Shown here piece by piece: positions 47,050-56,554 of a stretch of 64,000 nucleotides of DNA (position 1 is its first letter; every line of letters begins with the position of its first letter). Both the position numbers and the translations under genes were made by a program. The notes beneath the pieces were generated by a model. That model did no database searches, was not told where the DNA came from, and saw only the letters and a list, made by a program, of their open reading frames with translations. This DNA is from Bradyrhizobium sp. WSM1417 (GTDB taxonomy: Bacteria > Pseudomonadota > Alphaproteobacteria > Rhizobiales > Xanthobacteraceae): the NCBI RefSeq assembly GCF_000515415.1, contig NZ_KI911783.1, positions 6,373,831 to 6,437,830 of the forward strand, written 5' to 3'.

Positions 47050-47066
47050 CGGATGGCGCCTTTAGC

Positions 47067-47279
47067 TTAGCCGCCGACCGGCCCCGACAACGTCTCCAGG
47101 CCCGCCTCTATTGCCGCGATGTCCTGCTCGATCTGCGCAATCGATAACCTGCAGTCAAAGCCCGCCCAGGCTTTCAGGTCTCCGGCAAGTCGCCGGCGAT
47201 GGGTCCTCAGCTCTTCAAGCGACTGGCGGTCTTTCACTCTTGCGTAGCCATCCACGATCAACTCAATCGCACTCGACAT
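47067..47279 (-). CDS. Small helical hypothetical protein (70 aa)
   Basis: 70 residues from ATG 47279. Charged and helical throughout (LEELRTHRRRLAGDLKAW, then IEQDIAAIEAGLETL), probably a two-helix coiled coil. A truncated relative lies at 19043-19168. Function unknown. Confidence 0.6.
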   Translation of the reverse strand: MSSAIELIVDGYARVKDRQSLEELRTHRRRLAGDLKAWAGFDCRLSIAQIEQDIAAIEAGLETLSGPVGG

Positions 47280-47498
47280 GACGCTACTCCACAAAAACAA
47301 TTCGGATCTAATCGAATGAAGCTTAGTGCAAGCCGCGCGGTGGCCGCAACATCTGCGCTAGGTTCTAGAAGCTGGTCCCTCCGCCGGCTTGCGCTTCACA
47401 AATGGAGCGGCTGGGAGCGACAAGAGCCAGAGGCGCCTCAAACGGCCAACCAGGCGATCGTTTAAATAGGTCACGATTATTGACGGGTTGGCATTGCG

Positions 47499-47804
47499 AT
47501 GGGAAAACCTGCCCTTTCCCGTGATGCCTTCCGGGGACTATTCGCTTTGTATGCGGCGAAGGCTCATCACGACCACAAGCCCGAGGCCGAACATTCGCTT
47601 TTGCGGATGTTCGGATCTGCGGACGATATACCGGATACGTTGCTGCAGCAGTGGTCGGACAGAGCTGAGTTGCTCGGCTCCGAAACTGTTGGTCGCGTAA
47701 TGGATCCACGCGTCCGTCAAATCACGAACGGCAATGCACAATACGACCATGCCAGCGACTTTCTCCACACACTGCTGAGAGACCTCGGGCAGAAGATGCA
47801 GTGA
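47499..47804 (+). CDS. Small hypothetical protein (101 aa)
   Basis: 101 residues, no leader, His-rich in the first third (AKAHHDHKPEAEHSLL). Helical, soluble. I do not recognise a family. It stands alone on the plus strand. Confidence 0.5.
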   Translation: MGKPALSRDAFRGLFALYAAKAHHDHKPEAEHSLLRMFGSADDIPDTLLQQWSDRAELLGSETVGRVMDPRVRQITNGNAQYDHASDFLHTLLRDLGQKMQ

Positions 47805-48149
47805 TCGAACTGGCATGCCATTGGCGCCGCAGTCGTCAGACGCATAAACTTGGGCACCTCGTCTCCTCAGCCAAGCTCCATGAGCCGGCGCACCCGCTGT
47901 GCTAGGCATCCCTACCGCCGCTATCGGGCTGATGCAGCCGACCCACGCCTGCTAAACCACTGGACCGTGTCTACTGCCACCTAGGCTACGATTGCGGGGG
48001 CCGTGTGAAATAGTTCACAGATTGGGAAAGAAAAGCTCGCTACCATGGAGAAAGCGGCGGAGATGCTCCGGCCTGCTTTTGCTCGGTCGCCTGCCCATCC
48101 CGCTTGACGATGAGTTGTTTGTCGTTTCACTCCCGGAAAGCCGACGACG
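47805..48149. other. Intergenic stretch
   Basis: No gene, repeat or strong signal was recognised in these 345 bases. Confidence 0.35.
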
Positions 48150-48347
48150 ATGATCGACGACGATTTGGTCCGGGCACATCGCAACAATATTCAACGCTAC
48201 CACCTCTTATTGCAAACCACTCTCACGGACTTCGAACGGCAGTATGTCGAAAGACGTCTGCGCGAGGAGCAATCGAAGCTGGATGAGCTAACGACTCGTG
48301 CTCAAGCAAAGCGAGACGGCCAATCGGCTACAGACCATGCAGGTTAG
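48150..48347 (+). CDS. Small helical hypothetical protein (65 aa)
   Basis: 65 residues (MIDDDLVRAHRNNIQRYHLL...) predicted as one long charged helix or coiled coil with a polar tail. The type is common among small rhizobial stress-response hypotheticals. No clear ribosome site. Confidence 0.5.
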   Translation: MIDDDLVRAHRNNIQRYHLLLQTTLTDFERQYVERRLREEQSKLDELTTRAQAKRDGQSATDHAG

Positions 48348-48527
48348 GACACCCGATCGGGCATACGGGTTTCCTGTTAAGGGCTGCGGCAGAAAAGCTT
48401 GTGCGAGCAGCTGCGCAGCTTCAGCATTCGGAGCCGAGAGACAACTAGCCGAAGCACGGCAGCACCACCTAAACACTTGCGCTCGCCCTTCGGTTGCGGT
48501 TGGATCGTCTTTTTAGGATTTGATCCA

Positions 48528-48716
48528 ATGGCAATTCAATTGCTTGTGGCGAAGGTTCTCAGGGACGAGCTATCTCTAAGAGGCATTCGATCGTTAAGCA
48601 CTGAAGATTCCGAGGCGATTGCTGCTCGCATCTTCGAGCGGATCACTGAGCTCGAGCTAGAACTTGCCGCCCGGGGCTTCAACATCCCTGCGAGCGGCGA
48701 TGACAGACCGACGTGA
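48528..48716 (+). CDS. Small hypothetical protein (62 aa)
   Basis: 62 residues from ATG 48528 with AGGA upstream. Two amphipathic helices (LLVAKVLRDELSLRGI and ARIFERITELELELAA). The next gene overlaps its 3' end by 17 bases, so they are probably co-expressed. Confidence 0.5.
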   Translation: MAIQLLVAKVLRDELSLRGIRSLSTEDSEAIAARIFERITELELELAARGFNIPASGDDRPT

Positions 48717-48978
48717 CGAGCTGAGCGTCATGTCCGTTTACGATCCGCTATTGCGGGAGCTGGAGCGCACAAAGGCGCAAACTATTCGGCTCACGTTCTC
48801 GGAAATCGAGGCAATTCTCGGGAGGCCGTTACCGCCGTCAGCCTACAAGTTCAGTGCTTGGTGGGGAAATGAGAGTTCGCGCAAAGCTGGGCACACGCGG
48901 GCTATGGCGTGGCTGCAGGCAGGCTTGACGGCTAGAGTTTCTCTGAAACAGCGGGCGGTGGAATTCAATCGAGCCTGA
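48700..48978 (+). CDS. DUF7662-like small protein (92 aa)
   Basis: 92 residues from ATG 48700 (ATG 48730 is possible). The core reads TFSEIEAILGRPLPPSAYKF followed by AWWGN and HTRAMAWLQAGL, the pattern of the DUF7662 small domain seen beside restriction-like and regulatory genes. The biochemical role is unknown. Confidence 0.55.
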   Translation: MTDRRDELSVMSVYDPLLRELERTKAQTIRLTFSEIEAILGRPLPPSAYKFSAWWGNESSRKAGHTRAMAWLQAGLTARVSLKQRAVEFNRA

Positions 48979-49162
48979 AGGCTTTCACGTCGCGCCACCT
49001 TATGAGCAGCACCGTCTGCTCGTGCCAATCTAGCTCGGACGGGCTGTCGAGCACGTTGCATATCGATTGCGAGGTGCAGCCTTTTACGGGAGACGCGGCA
49101 GCGACTGAAACGGTCGCGGGGTTGGCCGAAGTACTTCCAAAATAATCATGGGCGACGCTCAG

Positions 49163-49536
49163 TCACTTTTTCATGCATAGCCCAATCGTTGCGGACGTTC
49201 CGCACTTCGCGCCGTCCGCGGCACCGCCACTCGGGCAGAACACGGACACTAGTGCTTCGCTGCTGTCGCAATTGACTGCGCCGTCGGCCTGAACCGCTCG
49301 GATGTTGACCGTCGCCGGATCACCCTTGTCTCCCTTTTCGCCTTTCGGACCCTGCGGCCCTTGAGGCCCCTGCGCGCCGGCGGGGCCTTGTGGTCCAGGC
49401 ACTACTTGGATGCCTTGGGCTCCCTGGGGGCCGGCTGGACCTTGCGCCCCTGGATCTCCTTTAGGCCGTGGGTCTCTCCCACACGCTGCAAGTGCGAACG
49501 CAGCGCACATTGCGGCTACAGCATCATTTTGTGCAT
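49163..49536 (-). CDS. Collagen-like (Gly-X-Y) lipoprotein with a disrupted start
   Basis: About 16 Gly-X-Y triplets ([19 protein letters not shown] is a part), then a ~45-residue Cys-containing domain ending IGLCMKK. ALAACG is a lipobox, so it is a likely lipoprotein. The best ribosome site (GGAGG) serves ATG 49536, but that frame meets TAG after six codons. The main frame opens upstream only through TTG 49549, or starts at ATG 49510. A one-base change inside the leader probably occurred. Confidence 0.6.
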
Positions 49537-49654
49537 TGCCAACCTCCAACGATTAAGATGACTGAACTTCTCGGCTGACAGCGGCGCAAGAAGCGTCAGT
49601 GGCCCTTGCCGATCGCATCTTGGAACAATGCCCTTCCACCACGATTGCCGCTCC

Positions 49655-50220
49655 ATGAGGTGGCTCGTTGGCATCGTGGCGGCGTTCCTGATCTGCCTCC
49701 TTACTTATGCCGGGTCAGCCTTCGTTTCTGTCTTGGAGCTGGTTTCAGCGGTGCGAAGGGGAGACGCCGCTCAGGTGGTGGCCCGAACGAACCTTCCGCG
49801 CCTCCGCCATTCGGTGGTCGATCAGGTTGTGTCCGCCTATCTCGACCGAATTGGCCAAAAGCGGCCGGTGCGGCCGTTCGAACGAATGGCAGTTAACGCA
49901 GTCGGTGCGACAATCGCCGTCAGGCTCATGACACCGGAAAACTGTCCGTCCTGTTGAGGAGCGGCACCGTCCGCAACGCGGCAGAAAACATTACATTTGG
50001 GACGATGTCGTCGTTTGCCGAACTCGACGGTTCGAACATCTTTGTTCTCGCCGGACGGATAACGCCAGTGCAGCCGGTCGAGTTTGCGGTGAGGCTCGGA
50101 GCAAATCAGGACGCCGGGAGTGTTACACTGCATTATGAAGGGGCGAGCTGGAAGCTATCCGGCATCACGTTGCCGCCAAAGGTCTTGTCCAGCATAGTGG
50201 ACCGGCTACCGACGCGCTGA
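49655..50220 (+). pseudogene. DUF2939 family gene, frameshifted in an A run
   Basis: From ATG 49655 the frame gives an N-terminal membrane segment (MRWLVGIVAAFLICLLTYAG) and VARTNLPRLRHSVVDQV, then stops at 49957. The continuation in the next frame (VLLRSGTVRNAAENITFG ... SSIVDRLPTR) ends at 50220. One extra A in the run at 49938-49941 would join them as TPEKLSVLLRSG, the DUF2939 pattern. The intact protein would be ~188 residues. Confidence 0.65.
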
Positions 50221-50485
50221 GCCGACGCTTTTGGTGACCTTGGGGAACGACCCCGCTCGTCCCGGGGCTGGCGCCGGACGCGCCGGGGTCGCCCGACGCA
50301 CTACCGAAGCAGCGCGCCGTTGCTATCTTGCGTCCCGCGGTAACTAGCTGGAGTATCATTTGATTGAAGCCGGCGCTAAATCCCCGCTGCCCTTCTTCCG
50401 AATGAATCCTGGGGAGATGCCGGTACGGTACCAATCCCGCCTGAAGCAAAAATGGGATATCTTGCCGCGACTCAGGGAGGCCCGG

Positions 50486-50884
50486 ATGGCTAAAAAATCA
50501 ATAGTAGAACGAATTTCAGACACTGTGAAAGAGATCGTGGACACCGCCTCGACTGCAGCCGCGGAGGCTATGAAGCCCGATCCAGAAGCGGTTGCCGGAG
50601 TGACTAACGAGCAAGTCTACATTCCTGAAGCGACCGATGCTGCCGCTGTTCCGCCGCCGATCATCACTCGGAAGAAGAAGCGCGTTCCTCCCCCTTTGAG
50701 AGCTAACAAACGGGTCGCAGCTGCTCGTACAAAGAAGACACCATCCGCGGCGAACAAGTCTGCCAAGAGGGCGGCTAAAACACCACCCAAGAAGGCTGCA
50801 AAGAAAGCCACACCAAAGAAGGCGGCCAAGAAATCTGCGCCTAAGAAGGCCGCGAAGAAGAGCAAGAGTAAATCGCAGCGCTAG
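50486..50884 (+). CDS. Histone H1-like basic protein with PKKAAKK repeats
   Basis: 132 residues from ATG 50486 (GGGAGG at ~50475). The N-terminal half is acidic and helical (SIVERISDTVKEIVDTAS). The C-terminal half is Lys/Ala/Pro-rich with repeated KKAAKK and PKKA units, as in bacterial H1-like DNA-compacting proteins. It probably binds DNA or RNA non-specifically. Confidence 0.7.
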   Translation: MAKKSIVERISDTVKEIVDTASTAAAEAMKPDPEAVAGVTNEQVYIPEATDAAAVPPPIITRKKKRVPPPLRANKRVAAARTKKTPSAANKSAKRAAKTPPKKAAKKATPKKAAKKSAPKKAAKKSKSKSQR

Positions 50885-50901
50885 CGCTCCTTCGTGGAGC
50901 G
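50885..50901 (+). terminator. Hairpin directly after the H1-like gene
   Basis: CGCTCC and GGAGCG pair around TTCGT starting one base after the stop codon. It lacks a T run, so the assignment is tentative. Confidence 0.35.
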
Positions 50902-51168
50902 GCGCGTTGCAACGCCAGAAACGCCTCCAGTTGGCTTCTTCGACGCTCGAGACCTCCCTCCCCGTTCGTCGGTCGTAGCCCGGCCGTCCTGACAGTCGAA
51001 ATAGAACCTTGTCATCACCACTAATGCGGCGCCTTGACTATTGATGTGCCCGGAACCTGATTGCCTCGACGGCTGAAGCTTTCTAGCTGGTTACTTTCAC
51101 GACTCGAACTGGACGGGCGAAAGCACATTTTTTTCAGACGCCTCTGCTAAGCAGTACGCTGGAGCCCG

Positions 51169-51381
51169 ATGATGAAGCCATCACAGATTTACAAAGAGAA
51201 CGCAGACAACTGCGCCATGCTCGCTGAAGGAGAAGCATCTAAGGATAGTCCGGCTTACAAGCGGTACCGACGCATGGAAGAAGCGTGGCGAGCTTTAGCC
51301 GAGGAGCAGGAATGGCTGGACGGGGAAGTGCCACCCGTCGGGACAAACCGCGCCAACACAACCAAAAAGCCGCCTGGTTAG
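51169..51381 (+). CDS. Small hypothetical protein (70 aa)
   Basis: 70 residues (ATG 51169 or 51172). Charged and helical (KENADNCAMLAEGEASKDS, RMEEAWRALAEEQEW), of a type often seen in rhizobia. Function unknown. Confidence 0.55.
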   Translation: MMKPSQIYKENADNCAMLAEGEASKDSPAYKRYRRMEEAWRALAEEQEWLDGEVPPVGTNRANTTKKPPG

Positions 51382-51834
51382 GGTGGCACCTACCAGCCCT
51401 CGATATTTTCAAGGTACTCACGATGCCGCTTTGATGGCGGAGAGTCTCGCCCTATCCCACAGAACACCCCCAATGAACGCCGCCGGCCAGCCGGGAAAAG
51501 TCACCTTCGGCGAGATGGATGGGATGGATCTACGTGGCGTCCTGGCCTACTGATCGAGTCGCGCTTCCTTTGCGCCGGAGGCGGCAACCGGGGGCTGACG
51601 TCAGGCCGGATTTCAGCAGTGGCAAGCCTCCGCAGTTTGCGACCGCGACATGGCAAGCTTATTGTCGAATGCGATGGTTCGGACCTTGGGTGAGGTGCCG
51701 TGCCTACAACGCAGTGAGTCAAGGCTTGCCCAGAACGGGACGAGATCCACGATTGCTGGCTAAATGTTGAACCACCGCCGGCGCGGCAAACGGCCCGCTT
51801 ATCGGTAGGCCGTTCGCGCACGAGGATCGCTCGA
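51382..51834. other. Intergenic stretch
   Basis: 450 bases without a convincing gene; short frames on both strands are rich in Arg and Pro and look like chance. It separates two genes whose 3' ends face it. Confidence 0.35.
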
Positions 51835-52617
51835 TCAAAACAGACCGGGGAGCAGCATTGCGACCCGCTCGCGATACTTGCGGTACTCGTCACCAAAGAA
51901 GGCGACCAAATCCCTTTCTTCCAGCCAAATTCCCACAAAGATGTAGCCTGTCGTGATCGACGCGAAGAGCAGATGGCCGACGGTCATCAACGGGGTGCAC
52001 CAAAAGGCGATGATGAAACCGAGGTAGATCGGATGCCGAACCAGTCGGTAGAGTCCAGGCGTCTTGAACTTGATAGGCTGGGCAACCCGCCCCATGAACT
52101 GCGTGATCACCTGCGTCAATCCGAACAGCTCGAAGTGACTGATCAGGAATGTGCTGTACAGCACGATGATCCAGCCGATGGCGCCACCAGCGGCGACGGC
52201 GCCGGCGAAGACCGGGCCATCGATGCCCCACACGACGGTGGGTAATGGTTGCCACTGCCAGAACAGCAAGATCAAGCTAAGACTCGCGAGCAAGACGAAG
52301 GTGCTGCGCTCGACGGCCGGGGAAAAGAGACGCGCGAAGAACGACTTGAAAGTGCGCCGTGCCATCCCGCTATGCTGCACAGCGAAGACCGACATCAACG
52401 CGAGGTCGATCATTAAGGCCGTGCTCCACGCCCCAGTCGTGCCGTCGTCGATCGTCTTCGGCACCAAGACGCCCGTAACGAAGCCGATCGCGTAGAGAAA
52501 TGCACCCAGAAAAACGGCATACGAGAGGAGGCCGTACACGAGGCCGAGAGATCGTGTCGCGCGAGATGGCGTAGCCGGAAAAGCGGAATTTTGATCGGGA
52601 TGCAAAATCATAGTCAT
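51835..52617 (-). CDS. mddA: Methanethiol S-methyltransferase-like membrane protein (MddA/NnrU/ICMT family)
   Basis: 260 residues from ATG 52617 (GGAG at six bases). Five or six membrane segments. Family marks: VQHSGMARRTFK after the second segment, and PGLYRLVRHPIYLGFIIAFW, the SAM-binding block shared with isoprenylcysteine methyltransferases; EERDLVAFFGDEYRKYRER closes it. MddA converts methanethiol to dimethyl sulfide and is known from Bradyrhizobium. Membership in the broader family is firm; the exact substrate is less so. Confidence 0.7.
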   Translation of the reverse strand: MTMILHPDQNSAFPATPSRATRSLGLVYGLLSYAVFLGAFLYAIGFVTGVLVPKTIDDGTTGAWSTALMIDLALMSVFAVQHSGMARRTFKSFFARLFSPAVERSTFVLLASLSLILLFWQWQPLPTVVWGIDGPVFAGAVAAGGAIGWIIVLYSTFLISHFELFGLTQVITQFMGRVAQPIKFKTPGLYRLVRHPIYLGFIIAFWCTPLMTVGHLLFASITTGYIFVGIWLEERDLVAFFGDEYRKYRERVAMLLPGLF

Positions 52618-52662
52618 GTGAATCTCCATCACTTCTAAAAATTATCTCGGGATGCGTGCGCT

Positions 52663-52992
52663 TCAGAGTCGTCGGCCGCTGCCTAGCCGTGCTGCCGCCC
52701 AACCGATCAGCTGGTCGAGCGGACTGTAGCGAGTTAATCTCTGGACGAGGTGCGAACTCTCGGCTCGCCACTGCTGCCGCGTCACCGCATGCTTGGCCTG
52801 TTCGGCTATTGCCGCCGCGATCGCCTCGTTTGTTGCCCGCCTTAGCCGAGCGGCCACGACCAGAACGCGCCGTGATAGCGAAGGCTCCGGCTCGAAACGA
52901 AGGACAAGCAACGACGATCCGGGTCGGGTTGGTCGCTTCACGGGGCAGAATTTGCCGGAAGCACGGGTGGAGTTTTGAGGTGAGCCGGTCAT
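52663..52992 (-). CDS. Hypothetical protein (109 aa)
   Basis: 109 residues from ATG 52992 with AGGAG upstream. Basic and helical (NEAIAAAIAEQAKHAVTRQQ; SPLDQLIGWAAARLG). Divergent from the CadC-type regulator and 45 bases upstream of the MddA-like gene on the same strand, so possibly co-transcribed with it. No family recognised. Confidence 0.55.
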   Translation of the reverse strand: MTGSPQNSTRASGKFCPVKRPTRPGSSLLVLRFEPEPSLSRRVLVVAARLRRATNEAIAAAIAEQAKHAVTRQQWRAESSHLVQRLTRYSPLDQLIGWAAARLGSGRRL

Positions 52993-53126
52993 ATGGCTTC
53001 TCCTGTTGAACGCTATTTCATCGGTCTGTAGATTGTTGTTGTCCGAACTGCTTGGCGGACTCCTTGAGGAAACTCTTATTTTTCGTTTGCTCGAGGATCG
53101 TTGACCGCCCGGCGGCCTGAGGGGCA

Positions 53127-54779
53127 ATGGTAATGAAATACCGGTTCGCGGAATTCGAGATCGATCTCGGGCAGCACGAATTGCGCCGGCGCGGCTCGCC
53201 CGTTCATGCCGAGCCGCAGGTTTTCGACCTCATCGTTCATCTCGTGCGCAACCACGACCGGGTCGTCAGCAAGGATGAGGTGATCGAGAACATCTGGAAC
53301 GGCCGGATCATCTCGGAAGCCGCGTTTTCCAGCCGCATCAATGGCGCCAGACGCGTGCTCGGCGACAGCGGCACCGAACAACAATTCATCAAGACCTTGC
53401 ATCGCCGCGGCTTCCGCTTCGTGGGAGATGTCGAAGAAGTGCCGAGCTCGGACGCGGATGCTGTCAAGCTCGTACCTGGCGAGGCGGGCGGCCCGGAACG
53501 TGGTCCGCCGAGTACTTCCGTTCACACTGAGATTTCGCAGCTGGACGACGTCGTTTCGGAGGCCGTCAAAGCCGAGGCGATCACCCGACCATCCATCGCC
53601 GTGCTCCCGTTCCAAAACATATCGAACGATCCCGAAAACGAATACTTCAGCTATGGGCTCACTGAAGACATCATCCGGCTGCTCGCCCGAAACCGATGGC
53701 TTTCCGTGATCTCCCGCCATTCCACGATCGGCTTCCTGGGCGGCACCGTCGACGCTCGAGAAGTGGGCGCGCAACTTGGTGCGACCTACGTCATGTCGGG
53801 AAGCGTGCGAAAGAGCGACGGCTCGGTACGTATCGCCGCGGAGCTCGCGAGAGCCGCGGACGGACAGCAGCTCTGGTCCGAAAAGTACGAATTTCAGCTG
53901 CTGAACATCTTCGACATCCAAGACGAGATGGCGCGACAAATCGCCGCCACTATCGAGCCCGAGCTGTCGAAATTGGAACAGCAGCTGGCGGCCCGCAAGC
54001 CACCGGAGAGCCTGGACGCTTGGGACTGCTATCAGCGCGGACTGTGGAATCTATGGCGTTTCACGACGCCTGGTTTCGACAGCGCGGAAGAATACTTTCA
54101 GCGGTCGATCGCCGCCGATCCGACTTTCGCGAGAGGACACGGCGCGCTCAGCTACGTCAACATTCAACGCTCACTCTACGATGCGCCCGAAGCCCGGGGG
54201 GCTCGGCTAAAAACCGCTTTGCATCAAGCCCAAACCGCCGTATCTCTCGACGAGCTCGATTGCTTCTGCCATTGCGCGCTCGGACGCGCGCTATGCCTCA
54301 CGCGACAGAACGAAGAGGCGTCCGCGGCAATCGGCCTGTCATTGGAACTCAATCCCAGCTTCGCACAAGGCTATTTCGCGCAAGGCTTCAATCTCCTGTG
54401 GTGCGGGCGCGAGATCGAAGCGGAAACGCTGCTGGACCAGGCCACGATATTAAGTCCACGCGACAGCCACCTGTGGAGCTTCCACCACACGCGTTCGTGG
54501 GCACACTTCTCGCTTGGAGAGTACGACATCGCTGCGGAGTTCGCCCGCAGAGCGGCGCGCCAATCGAACGCCACGTATCGAGCCTACGCAACCTTGGCCG
54601 CTTCGCTCGGACGCCTCGGTGACCACGCGCAGGCAAGCGCCGCTGTGGCAGAATTGATGAAGCGCAAGAGCGGTTACACAACAGGAACCGCGGGACGAGA
54701 GCTCTTCTTCTGTAGGGACCCCCGGTTCTTGAGCGAATACACCGAAGGATTGCGTTCGGCCGGCGTTCGCGACGACTGA
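53127..54779 (+). CDS. CadC/OmpR-type winged-helix regulator with adenylate-cyclase-type TPR tail
   Basis: 550 residues. Residues 1-100 form an OmpR/CadC-type winged helix (MKYRFAEFEIDLGQHELRR; DEVIENIWNGR; FIKTLHRRGFRFVGDVEEV). Residues ~155-270 are the TolB-like segment usual in this architecture (SIAVLPFQNISNDPENEYF; GATYVMSGSVRKSD). Residues ~295-530 hold TPRs (AEEYFQRSIAADPTFARGHG; LGLSLELNPS-type units). No membrane segment is seen, so it is probably cytosolic. The target is unknown; the divergent small gene and MddA-like gene are candidates. Confidence 0.85.
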   Translation: MVMKYRFAEFEIDLGQHELRRRGSPVHAEPQVFDLIVHLVRNHDRVVSKDEVIENIWNGRIISEAAFSSRINGARRVLGDSGTEQQFIKTLHRRGFRFVGDVEEVPSSDADAVKLVPGEAGGPERGPPSTSVHTEISQLDDVVSEAVKAEAITRPSIAVLPFQNISNDPENEYFSYGLTEDIIRLLARNRWLSVISRHSTIGFLGGTVDAREVGAQLGATYVMSGSVRKSDGSVRIAAELARAADGQQLWSEKYEFQLLNIFDIQDEMARQIAATIEPELSKLEQQLAARKPPESLDAWDCYQRGLWNLWRFTTPGFDSAEEYFQRSIAADPTFARGHGALSYVNIQRSLYDAPEARGARLKTALHQAQTAVSLDELDCFCHCALGRALCLTRQNEEASAAIGLSLELNPSFAQGYFAQGFNLLWCGREIEAETLLDQATILSPRDSHLWSFHHTRSWAHFSLGEYDIAAEFARRAARQSNATYRAYATLAASLGRLGDHAQASAAVAELMKRKSGYTTGTAGRELFFCRDPRFLSEYTEGLRSAGVRDD

Positions 54780-55081
54780 TCGTTGCGCATTGCGTTGCGG
54801 CCTGGGGACGCGCCCGATGTCCTCAACTTCCCGAGGTCGAACGCCATGCTATTCGCCCTCCGCACGATCGATCAAGTTGACGGATGCCCGGCAGATCACG
54901 CCTTACAAGTGGGTGCATCCGACCGAGGAGAGCTAAAGGTGCGACCGAGGGCGAAGTGTGCCATTGAATAGCCAATGAAGCGGCTCAATGGCGGCGCTTC
55001 TTCACGTCTACGTCCGAAATGACGTGGCTGGCATCCGGCTCCTCGATTCCTGCGTCTACGTCCGGCGACCTGTTCCAGGCG
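54780..55081. other. Intergenic stretch
   Basis: No intact gene. It may contain more of the decayed cyclase gene that follows, but nothing could be recognised. Confidence 0.35.
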
Positions 55082-55195
55082 CACGGGCACCGGCACCACA
55101 CTGGCAGCCGAAACCCCTAATCTTGCCGCGCGCCTGCAAGGCGTGGCCGAGCCGAACACCGTTGTCATTGCTGAGAGCACGCGAAGCCGCCGCAC
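55082..55195 (+). pseudogene. Fragment of a class III adenylate/guanylate cyclase gene
   Basis: One frame reads AAETPNLAARLQGVAEPNTV then VIAESTR, which is the conserved core of the class III cyclase domain found in cyclase-TPR proteins (usually GETPNLAARLQ...). There is no start, no other domain part and the frame is lost on both sides. It is a short remnant. Confidence 0.5.
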
Positions 55196-55531
55196 GTTCA
55201 TTTCGAGGTTCACGGCCGGTTCGAACGGCTCATCACCCAGATGTATTTTCCCGACGAGCCGCTCAACGCGTGCGATCGGCTGCTCAACGCTGCGCTGCGT
55301 CCGGACTTGCTGATCGCAACGCCGGTTCCATCGCTAGGTGGGCCCGTCCGCGTGCTGATTTTCGATATTTGTTCTTGCGCGGGGATAGGTCGGCTAGACA
55401 GAAGCATGTCGGTAGCCAATGTTGCGATTACCCGCTTCGCGCCAGAGATGGCCGTTCCGAGGAATCAGCTTTTGACCGGAGCGCAGTTAGAGCGACCGAG
55501 GCCGATTCAGCGGGAACGACGGCTCGGTGAA
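55196..55531. other. Intergenic stretch
   Basis: Nothing recognised; short overlapping frames only. Confidence 0.3.
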
Positions 55532-56008
55532 TCAGAACTCGCAGTCGGCTGAACCCAAAGCCTTAAGCAAGCCACCAAACGCGCCTAGCCGGCAAGGTTC
55601 GGCGTTCCCGGCAGCCTTTCGCCGTTCGGTAGTTGTGGTCCGCTTGAGCTCGGCTTTCTTTGGATTCGACTTCGGAGAAGGGACGGCGGTGACTTTCTTC
55701 GGCTTGGGATCGTGCCGATGGGGGTTCATCGTCCTCGGCGGCTCCGATGCACCGACACTGGTGCCTTCCGGCGAGGAATTGCGTTCGTCGACGAGAGCAG
55801 GTCGCGCTGGTCTCTCGATGCTCGCTGCGGCCACTTCGAATCGATCAGCTTTGGCCAACACACCGCGTGGCTGGGAGACGCCTGCGGCTATCTCGGCAAC
55901 GGGCGGGACAGGCACTGCTGCACTCCGCGCTGGAGTTTTGAGTTCCATTGCTGCAAGCACTCCCACACCCAGTGGGATGAGGAAGCCCAACAACATCATT
56001 CTCAGCAT
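55532..56008 (-). CDS. Exported hypothetical protein (158 aa)
   Basis: 158 residues; GGAGG directly before ATG 56008. Signal peptide or anchor at residues 1-22 (MLRMMLLGFLIPLGVGVLAA). The rest is Pro/Lys/Ser-rich and basic (HDPKPKKVTAVPSPKSNPKK), ending CRLGAFGGLLKALGSADCEF with two Cys. This type of small periplasmic low-complexity protein is frequent in Bradyrhizobium. Function unknown. Confidence 0.6.
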   Translation of the reverse strand: MLRMMLLGFLIPLGVGVLAAMELKTPARSAAVPVPPVAEIAAGVSQPRGVLAKADRFEVAAASIERPARPALVDERNSSPEGTSVGASEPPRTMNPHRHDPKPKKVTAVPSPKSNPKKAELKRTTTTERRKAAGNAEPCRLGAFGGLLKALGSADCEF

Positions 56009-56522
56009 GATGCCTCCGGCTTGAAATGGCGCCGGTTAGAATTCTCCGATCTAATGAGGCAACTTGGCGGCAGCCCACCTGACAACGCGGCCCACGTGCA
56101 GAGCGTTTGCCGATAGGGTTAACAGCCGCTCCAGGTAATCCGCATTGCAAGACCGCGGCACAGACCTCGCTCAGGCTTGGTCGCGGCATCGCGATCGTCT
56201 TGAAGTCTTCTCGAGCTTGCTGTCGTACCCCCGTCCTTGCACTTGGCATCATGGAGTTCAAAGCAGCCGCTGCCCTCGGTTTTCCTTTCCATCTTGCCGT
56301 CCGTGCAGCCAAGGACTTCCAGGGCAACTTGATTTCTCAGCCTCCCGCGGTGCCACGGGTGTGTCAGCAACTGCGAAAGTGCTGTTTGCAAGTGCAGTAA
56401 CGACGCCCGGTGCTCCTACGGACGAATTAAGGCCGCACCTTGCTGAAATCAGCCTTCGGGCGAATGCCCGCTTCCCGCCAGAAGGGGCCGTTCACAAGCG
56501 TGACTCCCTGCCCGCCGTGCGA
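56009..56522. other. Intergenic stretch
   Basis: Overlapping frames occur on both strands (for example a 90-codon minus frame ending near 56119), but none has a ribosome site or recognisable sequence. Confidence 0.3.
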
Positions 56523-56554
56523 ACTGATAAGCTTTTGGCAATTAGCTTATCAGT
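56523..56554. repeat. Dispersed palindrome, copy C
   Basis: ACTGATAAGCT and AGCTTATCAGT are perfect 11-base arms; the inner TTTG and CAA echo the longer arms of copies A and B. The stop codon of the small minus-strand gene at 56550 lies inside its right arm. Confidence 0.7.

Noticed and set aside
50750..50880. Repetitive Lys/Ala codon tract as a DNA repeat element
   Set aside because: The repetition is explained by the PKKAAKK protein repeats of the H1-like gene.
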